Of a DNA stretch of 64,000 nucleotides, positions 26,281-35,893 are shown in pieces. The notes below the pieces were generated by a model, which was given only the letters and a program-made list of their open reading frames with translations, had not been told where the DNA came from and ran no database searches. The stretch lies in assembly GCA_020636195.1 (NCBI GenBank), contig JACJYH010000001.1, forward strand, positions 674,872-738,871, in the 5' to 3' direction. The position numbers and the translations under genes are program-made. Source of the stretch: Lewinellaceae bacterium. GTDB taxonomy: Bacteria > Bacteroidota > Bacteroidia > Chitinophagales > Saprospiraceae. Position 1 is the first letter of the stretch. Each line of letters begins with the position of its first letter.

Positions 26281-27392
26281 TGGTAAATTCTATTATATGA
26301 TAAAAACATTGCAAATATATGTAAATAAAAATTAATATTTAATACATTATAAAAGAATGTATGGAATACAAATATCACTTTTCTATTTTAGTAGAATATT
26401 TGAGTAAAATTAGGGTACAATGCATATATTTATCTAAAGTAGTCAAGGCTTTTACAGTTATTTAAACGTAAAATAATGTGAGCTTGACATATATTGGAAA
26501 ATGCATCCAAATTTTTGTAGTAATTCCTATATGTTTAGTGATATTTTTAGCGAATAAAGTTTCGGACAGCAATATTGCTATAGACGCAATATCTTGTAAG
26601 AGATGAAGTAGTACATCAAGAGCATTTTCAGGGAATTAGAATTGAGGAAAAAACCTTGATATGGGGCATAGTCGGCTTATATACGGGTTATAGTCGGGTT
26701 ATATACGGGTTATATACGGGTTATATACGGGTTAATAGAGCAAATATGCAATCTGATATTCTTGAGAATGGAGTAAGGTATGAAAATTATACTATGCTGT
26801 GTATCAGTATTATGTAAAACATCAACAAAAAATTCAATCATTTGGAAAATGAGGAGGAAGATAGGAGCATCTACACATCCAAATGCAAGTGTAGGAAAGA
26901 ATATTGGCCAAAAAAGCTTTGCGTTATAAGCAAATTCGTCTGAAATTCAATTGAAGAATTTGAATCCAAGTTGCTCTAAGAGAATGTTTAAAATTTATCC
27001 TTTAGCAAGAAAATGTTGTATTTTGGCTACAAATTCGTTAAATTTTTCGTCAAATTGCCCACATTCGACTGCAAAATTTGCCTTTTTCCGTCCAAAATAA
27101 TTCCATTACATTATCCAAAAACAAAATTTAAACATACTCTTTGTCCGATAGTGTATAGAAAATATTTTTTTATTTTTTTTGTTAATAAATGCTTAATATC
27201 AAAAGTGTATCTTATATTTGTCAAAGATATAGTGACACAGAGAGAATGCTAAGCCGACAATGATAGTAAAATGGGGAACATTGTAGGTGGATATCACTCA
27301 TGGAAAGACAACATAAATATGGGGAAATAGAATACGGACTCATTCCCAAGGTGAGGAACATAGCGTATGAAAAACAGATGTCCGTGAAAATT
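26281..27392. other. 1.1-kb stretch without a convincing gene
   Basis: AT-rich, holding the 11-bp tandem repeat at 26673-26735 and a TATATTTG -7-like box at 27213-27220 (no good TTTG partner) that could drive the cargo pair at 27409. A 79-codon frame (27013-27252) is Phe/Lys-rich with no signal or motif and looks accidental. A 32-codon frame at 27300-27398 just before the cargo gene is too short to judge. Confidence 0.5.
26673..26735. repeat. 11-bp tandem repeat, about 5.7 copies
   Basis: Unit CGGGTTATATA. The first copy is CGGCTTATATA, the second ends in GT, copies 3-5 are perfect, and the last is partial (CGGGTTAA). The period of 11 keeps all units on nearly the same DNA face. Confidence 0.9.
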
Positions 27393-29109
27393 ATTTAAAC
27401 CAACCACCATGAGACAGATCATTTTTACACTCATATTCTTCACATGTTATCATTTACATAGCCAGAAACTACTCAGGCAGGCGCCAGTGAAACCGTGGGA
27501 ACCTGTCACATTTGCGAACATGCATACCAAGTGGACGCTGGATGTTTTTGACTCCACGTATATAGAACCCAGTAAATTTAATGGATACAATGTCTTCGAT
27601 GTGATCGATACCAAAGGGGATTTTATCAAGGACGGTAAGCTCTACCTATGTAGCACCATTCTAAAACACGACTGGACGGGATTCCGAGTGAGCTGCGTGG
27701 ATATAAATTCGGGTGCCTTACTATGGGCAAGGAATATCGACATGCCTGAATTCGGATATCAGCTCCTGCCTATGTACCAGACATTTGACCAAGAAGGGAA
27801 TATCGTCATCGTAGGGTTCAGAAGGCCGTATGACCCAAAACAATTGTCATGGCATGTTACGGATTTTAATTGCAAATTGTTTACTGTAAATTTGAATGCA
27901 GAGAATGGATTTTTGAATGCATATCATTCACCGGATTCTAATCCAAATTTCTTATTTTCTGTGCATGATGGAAGTCAAGACTGGGATATTTATGGGATCA
28001 ATACAAATAATGAATTGAATTTTTTATTTAAAAGGCATTATTTTGACCCGAATTTTATTTCTGTGTTATATAAGGGAAAAATTGACGCACAAGCCAATTT
28101 TATAGTAGAAGATACTATCCAATACAACTTTCCTGATTTATATAAAGGCAGATCCACTTTTATTCAAAAAGATGGAAAGTATTACACCTATGAGATTTCA
28201 ACGAAGAATCTATCGTACTCCATTATCGCACTTGATACCACCACACTGGAAGAGGTCAGTCGAGCGGATATTACCTATTTTGGATTTCAACCCTACTACG
28301 CCGGAATTTATTGGCACTCGGATAAGTATTTGATGATAGCACAAGCATATCCCAGTCCATGGAACTATAACATTAGGAGCTTTTTATGTGATTATGAAGG
28401 ACATTTAATCAAGACATTTGAGCTCAATGATGCGCTTTTGAGTAAGTATGAAATATTTACCCTTTTTTATGATGAGTCATTGGATAGGTTCATCGTGATT
28501 TGCTATGATTTTAAAGGTAATGCCACCACACATGCGATCACCTATATCATGGACGTATATTTGGTAGATGATGGTTCCTTCGCACTGAAAAAGAAGGTAG
28601 AAATGTCTCATCCAGGAGATGCCACTTTTCAGAACACCTTCATCCCGCTTGAGGATGGTGACTTTATAGTAGAAAATAGTTTAGGATATTACTATTACAA
28701 CAGCACCGGAGAATTGGTAGAAGCGGAGGGCAATAGAAGTACGGGATTGATGCGCATCACCCGTGAGGAGTTGGGTATAAAACCTGTGGCTGTGGAAGAT
28801 ATAGGTGGAGGTCAGGATTTAGCTGCATTTCCGAATCCTTCAGCAGGGGCATTTCATCTGCATTTATGTGATGTAGATGGTACCGTAAACATCCACATGT
28901 ATGACATCAACGGATATAATGTATATACAGCAAAGGGCTTTAGTGCGGATGACATTTCGCTTGATTTGGAGTTTCTCCCACAAGGGGCATACATCTATAA
29001 GGTGGAGCAAGACAATAAAACCCTTGGCGCAGGAAAATGGATCCGCGAATGAAAAGGGATGAGATGTTGTGGTATTGAGAAAGCGGATTATTTTTGGGAG
29101 GAAAGCATA
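27393..29109. repeat. Tandem duplication, unit 1
   Basis: A 1717-bp unit that recurs at 29137-30853 (offset 1744). It includes 16 bases before the start codon, the whole 547-codon gene and ~57 bases after the stop. Differences are scattered, and are densest in the middle of the gene (28130-28200 against 29874-29950). Confidence 0.9.
27409..29052 (+). CDS. T9SS cargo, propeller-type paralogue 1
   Basis: 547 aa. Signal peptide MRQIIFTLIFFTCYHLHSQ, then a PVKPWEPVTFANMHTKW opening. A repeat-rich beta region follows with DINSGALLWARNI, like the strand-and-turn signature of PQQ/WD-type propellers, and the last ~75 residues are a T9SS type A domain (AFPNPSAGAFHLHL ... MYDINGYNVYTAKG ... PQGAYIYKVEQ). 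The layout (opening with a Trp, a D-x-x-SG-x-x-x-W motif, ~530-550 aa) is shared with the genes at 29153, 41318, 43453, 45587 and 48546, so all six look like one paralogous family. Function unknown; probably exported to the surface or medium. Confidence 0.85.
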   Translation: MRQIIFTLIFFTCYHLHSQKLLRQAPVKPWEPVTFANMHTKWTLDVFDSTYIEPSKFNGYNVFDVIDTKGDFIKDGKLYLCSTILKHDWTGFRVSCVDINSGALLWARNIDMPEFGYQLLPMYQTFDQEGNIVIVGFRRPYDPKQLSWHVTDFNCKLFTVNLNAENGFLNAYHSPDSNPNFLFSVHDGSQDWDIYGINTNNELNFLFKRHYFDPNFISVLYKGKIDAQANFIVEDTIQYNFPDLYKGRSTFIQKDGKYYTYEISTKNLSYSIIALDTTTLEEVSRADITYFGFQPYYAGIYWHSDKYLMIAQAYPSPWNYNIRSFLCDYEGHLIKTFELNDALLSKYEIFTLFYDESLDRFIVICYDFKGNATTHAITYIMDVYLVDDGSFALKKKVEMSHPGDATFQNTFIPLEDGDFIVENSLGYYYYNSTGELVEAEGNRSTGLMRITREELGIKPVAVEDIGGGQDLAAFPNPSAGAFHLHLCDVDGTVNIHMYDINGYNVYTAKGFSADDISLDLEFLPQGAYIYKVEQDNKTLGAGKWIRE

Positions 29110-29136
29110 ATTTATATTTAATTGGACTTTGATTTA

Positions 29137-30853
29137 ATTTAAACCAACCACCATGAGACAGATCATTTTTACACTTTTATTTTTCACATGTTATCATATA
29201 CATAGCCAGAAACTACTCAGACAGGTGCCTGTAAAACCGTGGGAACCTGTCACATTTGCGAACATGCATACCAAGTGGACGCTGGATGTTTTTGACTCCA
29301 CGTATATAGAACCCAGTAAATTTAATGGATACAATGTCTTTGATGAGATCAATACCAAAGGGGATTTTATCAAGGACGGTAAGCTTTACCGATGTAGCAC
29401 CATCCTCAAATACGACTGGACGGGATTCCGAGTTAGCTGCGTGGATATAAATTCGGGTGCCTTACTATGGGCAAGGAATATCGACATGCCTGAATTCGGA
29501 TATCAGCTCCTGCCCATGTACCAGACGTTTGACCAAGAAGGCAATATCGTCATCGTAGGGTTCAGAAGGCCGTATGACCCAAAACAATTATCATGGCATG
29601 TTACGGATTTTAATTGCAAATTGTTTACTGTAAATATGAATGCAGAGAATGGATTTTTGAATGCATATAATTCACCGGATTCTAATCCAAATTTCTTATT
29701 TTCTGTGTATGATGGAAGTCAAGACTGGGATATTTATGGGATCAATTCAAATAATGAATTGAATTTTTTATTTAAAAGGCACTATTATAATCCTAAATTA
29801 ATTTCTGTGTTATACAAGGGGAAAATTGACGCACAAGCCAATTTTGTAGTTGAAGATACTATCCAATACAGATTTCCGGATATTGCAAGATCTCGCTCCT
29901 CGTTTATAAAAAGGGATGGAAAATATTTCACATTCGAAAACTCGACGGATGATCTATCTTACCGCATTATCGCTCTTGATACTACCACTCTGGAAGAGGT
30001 CAGTAGGGCGGATATTACCTATTTTGGATTTCAACCCTACTACGCCGGAATTTATTGGCACTCTGATAAGTATGTGATGATAGCACAAGCATATCCCAGT
30101 CCATGGAACTATAACATTAGGAGCTTTTTATGTGACTATGAAGGAAATTTGATCAAGACGTTTGAGCTCAACGATGCGCTTTTGAGTAAGTATGAAATAT
30201 TTACCCTTTTTTATGATGAGTCATTGGATAGGTTCATCGTGATTTGCTATGATCTTAAAGGTAACGCTACCACACATGCGATCACCCATATCATGGACGT
30301 ATATTTGGTAGATGATGGTTCCTTCGCACTGAAAAAGAAGGTAGAAATGTCTCATGCCGGAGATGTCACTTTTCAGAATACCTTCATCCCGCTTGATGAC
30401 GGTGACTTCATAGTAGAAAATAGTTTAGGATATTACTATTACAACAGCAGTGGTAAGTTGGTAGAGGCTGAAGGAAATAGAAGTACTGGATTGATGCGCA
30501 TCACCCGTGAGGAGTTGGGTATAAAACCTGTGGCAGTAGAAGATGTAAGTAAGTATCAAGAATTAACTGCTTTCCCGAATCCTTCATCTGGCGCATTACA
30601 TCTGCATTTATGTGATGTAGATGGTACCGTAAACATCCACATGTATGACATCAACGGATATAATGTATATACAGCAAAGGGCTTTAGTGCGGATGAGATT
30701 TCGCTTGATTTGGAGTTTCTCCCACAAGGGGTATACATCTACAAGGTAGAACAAGGCAATAAAACCCTTGGCGCAGGAAAATGGATCCGCGAATGAAAAG
30801 GGATGAGATGTTGTGGTATTGAGAAAGCGGATTATTTTTGGGAGGAAAGCATA
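29137..30853. repeat. Tandem duplication, unit 2
   Basis: Second copy of the unit at 27393-29109; 27 unrelated bases separate the two. Confidence 0.9.
29153..30796 (+). CDS. T9SS cargo, propeller-type paralogue 2
   Basis: 547 aa, same length as the gene at 27409 with no gaps and about 93% identity by eye. Differences cluster at residues ~220-265 (RHYYNPKLIS, FPDIARSRSSF) and at the junction with the sorting domain (VSKYQELTAFPNPSSGALHL). The clustered changes in an otherwise near-identical pair could mark a variable surface loop or a gene-conversion boundary. Followed by a hairpin terminator. Confidence 0.85.
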   Translation: MRQIIFTLLFFTCYHIHSQKLLRQVPVKPWEPVTFANMHTKWTLDVFDSTYIEPSKFNGYNVFDEINTKGDFIKDGKLYRCSTILKYDWTGFRVSCVDINSGALLWARNIDMPEFGYQLLPMYQTFDQEGNIVIVGFRRPYDPKQLSWHVTDFNCKLFTVNMNAENGFLNAYNSPDSNPNFLFSVYDGSQDWDIYGINSNNELNFLFKRHYYNPKLISVLYKGKIDAQANFVVEDTIQYRFPDIARSRSSFIKRDGKYFTFENSTDDLSYRIIALDTTTLEEVSRADITYFGFQPYYAGIYWHSDKYVMIAQAYPSPWNYNIRSFLCDYEGNLIKTFELNDALLSKYEIFTLFYDESLDRFIVICYDLKGNATTHAITHIMDVYLVDDGSFALKKKVEMSHAGDVTFQNTFIPLDDGDFIVENSLGYYYYNSSGKLVEAEGNRSTGLMRITREELGIKPVAVEDVSKYQELTAFPNPSSGALHLHLCDVDGTVNIHMYDINGYNVYTAKGFSADEISLDLEFLPQGVYIYKVEQGNKTLGAGKWIRE

Positions 30854-30877
30854 GATCTATTTGACCCGTATTGCCTA

Positions 30878-30899
30878 TGCACACACAATAGTGTGTGCA
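30878..30899. terminator. Hairpin terminator between convergent genes
   Basis: Perfect 9-bp stem TGCACACAC / GTGTGTGCA with an AATA loop, then CTTTTCT on the plus strand. It lies between the stop of the plus-strand cargo gene and the stop of def, so it may serve both directions. Confidence 0.65.
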
Positions 30900-30904
30900 C
30901 TTTT

Positions 30905-31462
30905 CTATACCCTTGCAAATTTGATTTTGTAATCCGCAACAATCTTACCCTGTTTGATATCTGAGAGCTTGCGCTGGATCATTTTTTTCTTGACGGGGCC
31001 GAGCATTTCTATGAATAATTTACCTTCTATATGGTCGTATTCATGTTGTATGACTCTGGCATTGATCCCTTCATACATCTCAGTCTTTTGTTTAAAGGAT
31101 TCATCGACATATTGGATAACCACTTTTTCCGGCCTTTCTACATCCCCACGAATATTGGGGATAGAAAGACATCCCTCTTCATACGTCCATGGATTTCCGG
31201 AAGACTCTAGAACTTGTGCATTGATGAATACTTTTTTGATGCCTTCTTCCTTCTTCTCTTCTTCCATGATCTGGATGGTATCAACGATAAATATTCGGAT
31301 ATTTTGCCCAATTTGAGGCGCTGCCAATCCCACTCCTTTCGCTTGGTACATCGTTTCCCACATATTTTCAATGAGCGATGCCAGTTCCTTATGATCCTTC
31401 TCAATCGGGAGACATTTTTTTTTCAAAACAGGATGTCCGTATGTATAAATTGGTAAAATCAT
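30905..31462 (-). CDS. def: Peptide deformylase
   Basis: 185 aa. Removes the N-formyl group from new proteins in the cytoplasm. All three motifs are present: GVGLAAPQIG (43-52), EGCLS (96-100) and HEYDH (140-144), with Cys98, His140 and His144 as metal ligands and Glu141 as catalyst. A charged insertion (EEEKKEEGIKK, ~67-77) is common in Bacteroidota. It follows yqgF by 12 bases, as in many genomes of the phylum. Confidence 0.97.
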   Translation of the reverse strand: MILPIYTYGHPVLKKKCLPIEKDHKELASLIENMWETMYQAKGVGLAAPQIGQNIRIFIVDTIQIMEEEKKEEGIKKVFINAQVLESSGNPWTYEEGCLSIPNIRGDVERPEKVVIQYVDESFKQKTEMYEGINARVIQHEYDHIEGKLFIEMLGPVKKKMIQRKLSDIKQGKIVADYKIKFARV

Positions 31463-31474
31463 TCAAAAATTAAT

Positions 31475-31885
31475 CTAAATATGGCCTAAATACTTTTGTA
31501 ATATCACAACGGCGCTGACTTTATCTACCAAAGATTTGTCCCTTCTTTTCATTTTTGGGACGCCGCTTTTGAGGATGATGTCTTTTGCCAAAACAGACGA
31601 GAATTGCTCATCTGCATAGTCAACAACTATATTCGGCCATTGGTTTAGTATCCAAGTTTTTAGTGCATCTATATTTGGCTTGATATGTGTATAGGTTCCG
31701 TCTTTATGTTGCGGACAGCCGATGACGATTTTTTCTACCTTTTCTTGGGATAAGTAATCCACCAAAAACTTTTTCAGTTCGGATGTAGGAATGGTTGTGA
31801 GTCCGGTGACGATGATTTGAAAAGGGTCAGTAGCGGCAATGCCCGTTCTTTTTTCGCCAAAATCGATGGAAATGATTCTGCTCAT
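31475..31885 (-). CDS. yqgF: YqgF/RuvX-type Holliday junction resolvase-like nuclease
   Basis: 136 aa, RNase H fold: IISIDFGEKRTGIA at the start (first catalytic Asp), IVIGCPQHKDG in the middle, and a DEQFSSVLA segment with acidic residues. Family members act in pre-16S rRNA 5' processing and perhaps recombination. Its start overlaps the stop of the upstream DUF5916 gene by 4 bases (ATGA), so the three genes 34371-30905 are likely one transcript. Confidence 0.92.
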   Translation of the reverse strand: MSRIISIDFGEKRTGIAATDPFQIIVTGLTTIPTSELKKFLVDYLSQEKVEKIVIGCPQHKDGTYTHIKPNIDALKTWILNQWPNIVVDYADEQFSSVLAKDIILKSGVPKMKRRDKSLVDKVSAVVILQKYLGHI

Positions 31886-34371
31886 GAAGATTTTTTGGGA
31901 AAGAGATACAAATAATCCAAATAATACACCACCCGTAGGGATATGCTATTGCTTTGACCACCATCAAATAGCTGACCAAAATTTTGACTGTATGAGCTTA
32001 AATATTCCTCATCAGATTTGAAAATTTCATTTTTCCAGACCAAAAACATATCACTTCCCGGTGCAAATCTCCAGCTGAACTGAAAGTCCACATTGAAGAG
32101 ATTGAAATTTTGGTTAAAGGCATGTGCTCCGGAATCATCATTTCCGTCAAAGTCAATGGGTTTTAGTGTTCCATCATCGTTGAGTGTACCAAATGAGAGA
32201 TACTGAACGTTGTCCCAATAATGCCTAATTCTAAGATTGATGCCCATCTTGTTGGTAAAAATGTACTGGGCAGAGATGCTGTTTTCGATCCTAAGCCTGT
32301 CTCTGTTACCGAAAAGAATGCCTTCACCTATCTCGTTTTGGAGGGAAGTGGAAGCTAGTTTTTTATTTACAAAACCTCTGTCATGATTGAACAATGCAAT
32401 CTGAGTACTTGGGAAAATAGAGAATCTATCATTGAATCTCACCCTAGGAAATAGGCTGAGAAAATAGTTGTGCCTGCCTGTACTTTGGTAATACACATAC
32501 GAAATATTAGCATCAATAGCGACAGGTTTTCTATAATCTGAAGAAATAAAACCGCCAATTTTTGCATTGCTGGGTACTGCCATAAAAGTTTTAAAATCTT
32601 GAATTCTTGGTTCAAAATAATCGTGTTCGCCCCACGGATTTATGCTACCGTTCAAACCAAAAGCGACCCTTGATTTCAAAAGCAGGAAGCTATTGACAGA
32701 AAAACTCATATAAGAAAACACATTGGGCTGATAAATTCTGTCATGGAAAGCTTCAAGACTAACTCTATAGGATTGTATTTTTTCAGATTTTGGTTTGTAA
32801 TTGGCATAGCTGAGAAATCCAAAACCATAGAATTCGTTGGGACTGCGCAAGAAACCTAGGTCGTTGGGATTGTAATGCACAGATTCTATGCCATGCCCAA
32901 ACTCATACGTCCAATTGCCGCTGATCTTACCCCAAGAAGCATCATATTTGAAGCCATCTTCTAGGAAGTCCTTCTTTTGTCTATTGGAGTATGCTCCGGA
33001 AAATGCTGTATTGTATTTTTGATCCTTTGTTCTGATATTCATTCCACCTCCGGTCACATTGGCATCAATAAAGTCACCCAATCGCAACACATTGGTATTC
33101 ATGAGATAAAAGGAGGAGTTATTTTTGAGATTTTTATCATATACAAGGACATTATAATTTGTCAATGGTTGGGTTTTTATCCTCCTTTTTTCACCATCTG
33201 CATTTTCAATATCAGCGTAACCGGCACCGGAAATCGCATTGAAGAGTCCCAATCCTGTACCATTAGATGTTCTTCCGGAAATTTTGGTGGCATTGATGAG
33301 GTTTCCCGTATGATAACCTGTGATGAACTCATCTGAAGCAAGCTGTGATTCGTCTATGGTTGTGGAACTTTGTGCGCCAACCCTTCTGGAATAGAAGAGG
33401 TTTCCTTTATTAAACAATTCAGTACCTTCTGTAAAAAACTGTCTATTTTCTTCAAAAAATACTTCATAAGCGGATAGGTTCAGTACCTTTTTATCCGAAA
33501 TGACTTGTCCGAAATCAGGAATAACCGTCATGTCCAATGTAAAGGCATCGTTGATACCGTACTTCAAATCCAATCCCGCATTGTAGGCAGTATTGGTGAC
33601 TAAGGTATTATCTGATAATTTGTCCAAGTTGTAATATCCGGACAGATAAGGCGTCAACGAGAGTCGCAATGGTGAAGAAATGTTGGAAATGCCTTTCAGT
33701 TTTCCGGATTGCTGTACCCATCCGGCGATGGTGGGATCGAGAAAACTCCAGAAGCACTGTTCTCTTTTTCTGCGTATTTCCCTTCCAAAATTCATTCCCC
33801 ATTCTTGTATATCCTTGTCAGGAAATCTGATGGCTGAAAATGGAATTTTTATTTCTGCGGACCAACCTTTATCATGTATTTTTACCGCACTTTCCCAGAT
33901 TGCATTCCAATTAAAGTCTTCGTTTTGATTGGACACGATGGCGTCAGATTGCACACCTGCTGAGGAAACTATAAATAAAAACCCATGCAAACCACTGCTG
34001 TAAGGATCAAAAAAGACACTGCAAAGATCGGCATTTGATGATGGATTGTCTCTCAAAGAAAATTCTTTTAATATTTTGTCAGGCTCCGGATCAAAGTAGT
34101 TGTAACCAATGTACACTGCAGAATTGTCGTATAAAATTTTTACTTCCGACCTAAAATCTGATGGCTTTCCAACTGAAGGTTCTGTTTGGATGAAATCTGT
34201 TGCAATATCTGCCGACAACCATCCATCTTCGTCCAAAATGCCATCCACCTTGATATGATCATGATTTCTCAATGCCACTAACTCTTTAGTTTGACTGAAA
34301 GCAGCGATGTGATAGCCAAATATAAAGAGCATAAAGCTAAAAATAGTATGAATTTTGAAAAGTACTTTCAT
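31882..34371 (-). CDS. DUF5916 outer-membrane protein with CBM9-like domain
   Basis: 829 aa. After a signal peptide (MKVLFKIHTIFSFMLFIFGYHIAAFS), residues ~35-210 form a CBM9-like sugar-binding sandwich (VDGILDEDGWLSADI, YIGYNYFDPEPDKI). Residues ~215-829 are the DUF5916 part (IPDFGQVISDKKVLNLSAYE, FFEENRQFFTEG, FYSRRVGA), rich in alternating aromatic strands ending YYLDYLYLFPK, as expected of an outer-membrane beta-barrel. Role unknown; such genes often accompany glycan or peptide use. Confidence 0.9.
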   Translation of the reverse strand: MKVLFKIHTIFSFMLFIFGYHIAAFSQTKELVALRNHDHIKVDGILDEDGWLSADIATDFIQTEPSVGKPSDFRSEVKILYDNSAVYIGYNYFDPEPDKILKEFSLRDNPSSNADLCSVFFDPYSSGLHGFLFIVSSAGVQSDAIVSNQNEDFNWNAIWESAVKIHDKGWSAEIKIPFSAIRFPDKDIQEWGMNFGREIRRKREQCFWSFLDPTIAGWVQQSGKLKGISNISSPLRLSLTPYLSGYYNLDKLSDNTLVTNTAYNAGLDLKYGINDAFTLDMTVIPDFGQVISDKKVLNLSAYEVFFEENRQFFTEGTELFNKGNLFYSRRVGAQSSTTIDESQLASDEFITGYHTGNLINATKISGRTSNGTGLGLFNAISGAGYADIENADGEKRRIKTQPLTNYNVLVYDKNLKNNSSFYLMNTNVLRLGDFIDANVTGGGMNIRTKDQKYNTAFSGAYSNRQKKDFLEDGFKYDASWGKISGNWTYEFGHGIESVHYNPNDLGFLRSPNEFYGFGFLSYANYKPKSEKIQSYRVSLEAFHDRIYQPNVFSYMSFSVNSFLLLKSRVAFGLNGSINPWGEHDYFEPRIQDFKTFMAVPSNAKIGGFISSDYRKPVAIDANISYVYYQSTGRHNYFLSLFPRVRFNDRFSIFPSTQIALFNHDRGFVNKKLASTSLQNEIGEGILFGNRDRLRIENSISAQYIFTNKMGINLRIRHYWDNVQYLSFGTLNDDGTLKPIDFDGNDDSGAHAFNQNFNLFNVDFQFSWRFAPGSDMFLVWKNEIFKSDEEYLSSYSQNFGQLFDGGQSNSISLRVVYYLDYLYLFPKKSS

Positions 34372-34445
34372 GATATTACGCTGAAAAAAACAAAATAAAC
34401 CAATAAAAATGTTTGCAATCTATAATATCGACAAGCCATACCGAA

Positions 34446-35753
34446 TTATCTACTTAATCGGCACAAATTGAGACTAAAAGTTAATCGATCTATAGCCTTG
34501 GGATGCTGGGAAACAAATGTATTGTGTAGTTCATCAGAAGAAGTTATTGGTACATAGATATACAAGAATTTGAATAAATTGAGGTATAATCCACTGTTGT
34601 ATATGGTGTTGTTTTGGCGTTTTTGACTGACATTGTACGTAGAATATGTGCCGGCATCAATGTAAATGCCGAGCGGTAAAAATTTTGGAAGAGGCAAATC
34701 AAATTCCACATTCAAAGAAGCTGCAAAGCTGTTCGACATGCCAATGTTATAGGCTGAACCAATGGCAGTTTTGAAACCTCCACCTTGTGTTCTACTCACT
34801 TGATTGTCTTGAAATCCGCTTTGATTCTGTCGAGCCAGAAAGGTTTCATTGTAGGTATAATCATTAAAACCATGTTCTATCAAAGCTATGCTGCCACGTG
34901 TGAAAACATTTTGATAACTATTGGATTTTCTTTCGGTATTCATGAGAAATCCGGCAATAAAAGTTTTCAATTTAAAAGCGTGATTTTTATGATATTTATA
35001 TCCATATTGATAGGAACCTGTGAGCTTCATGTAGGATTTATTATCGGAATAATGTTGATATTCTCCAGCAATATCCAGAAATTGATTTGTATATTGATTG
35101 ACAGACGATGACATGAAACCTATAACCGGAATAAAAGATTTTTCTGAATACTTTCCATTGAATTCACCCAACTCGCTGAATTTTGCCTTTTCGGTTGATA
35201 TAAAATTTGCTATTAAGTATATTTTTTTATTGTTGACAATTGAGTCATTGCCTTCCCATTCATAAGTGACCTTTGGTGCAATTTTTACATATCTGAGATG
35301 GTAATCAAGTGTTTTATTGAAGTCTTCATGGAAGGATTTTATTTGAATTTCTCCGTTTAAAAACTGTCGTTTGTCAGCATCCAGATATGTTCTATAGCCG
35401 ACCCTGCCGTAACCAACTAATTGCTGAGATCCAAATGCGAAAAAGGGAGAAACACTATAGAAAAGGGAATTTTGTCCTTTTTGTCCCTTCTTGTTGTATG
35501 AAAATCCGGCCATGAATCTATCGTTGTCATTGTAACCTATGAGTGGCATCCACTTAAATTCCTTTTTAAAATGAAAAAATGGATGATGCGTTGTGTCAGA
35601 TGCGCTTTTCTCAGATATAGATGGACTATGACCCAAAGGAATGATATAGCTCTCGGAAGTATATACCTCTCTTTTGATTTCAAATGATGTGTCATGTGCA
35701 GCCAATGTGGACAGCAAGATGAAACTAAAAAGAAATACTATCTGAAATCGCAT
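34446..35753 (-). CDS. Predicted outer-membrane beta-barrel protein
   Basis: 435 aa, signal peptide MRFQIVFLFSFILLSTLAA. A ~40-residue spacer leads to a barrel-like region of alternating amphipathic strands (FMAGFSYNKKGQKGQNSLFYS, YLNLFKFLYIYVPIT). The KWMPLIGYNDNDRFMAG stretch recalls the barrels at the C-terminus of some membrane M1-like metallopeptidases; no peptidase domain is present here. No gene symbol justified. It stands 74 bases upstream of the DUF5916 gene on the same strand. Confidence 0.7.
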   Translation of the reverse strand: MRFQIVFLFSFILLSTLAAHDTSFEIKREVYTSESYIIPLGHSPSISEKSASDTTHHPFFHFKKEFKWMPLIGYNDNDRFMAGFSYNKKGQKGQNSLFYSVSPFFAFGSQQLVGYGRVGYRTYLDADKRQFLNGEIQIKSFHEDFNKTLDYHLRYVKIAPKVTYEWEGNDSIVNNKKIYLIANFISTEKAKFSELGEFNGKYSEKSFIPVIGFMSSSVNQYTNQFLDIAGEYQHYSDNKSYMKLTGSYQYGYKYHKNHAFKLKTFIAGFLMNTERKSNSYQNVFTRGSIALIEHGFNDYTYNETFLARQNQSGFQDNQVSRTQGGGFKTAIGSAYNIGMSNSFAASLNVEFDLPLPKFLPLGIYIDAGTYSTYNVSQKRQNNTIYNSGLYLNLFKFLYIYVPITSSDELHNTFVSQHPKAIDRLTFSLNLCRLSR

Positions 35754-35893
35754 ATATTTAAAAATTATGCATAAAGATAACTAATTTATCATTTTATCAT
35801 AAAATCACATGCTCACATAACAAAAAAATCTAATAAACCAGGATGATTTACCAGTCAAAAAAATGCTCTCTTACCTTCACGGTAATATGCATC

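Noticed and set aside
27013..27252. 79-codon plus-strand frame in the gene-free kilobase
   Set aside because: Phe/Lys-rich composition typical of chance frames in AT-rich DNA, no signal peptide or motif, and no promoter ahead of it.
27300..27398. 32-codon frame just upstream of the cargo gene at 27409
   Set aside because: Short and not present upstream of the duplicate gene at 29153; no supporting feature.
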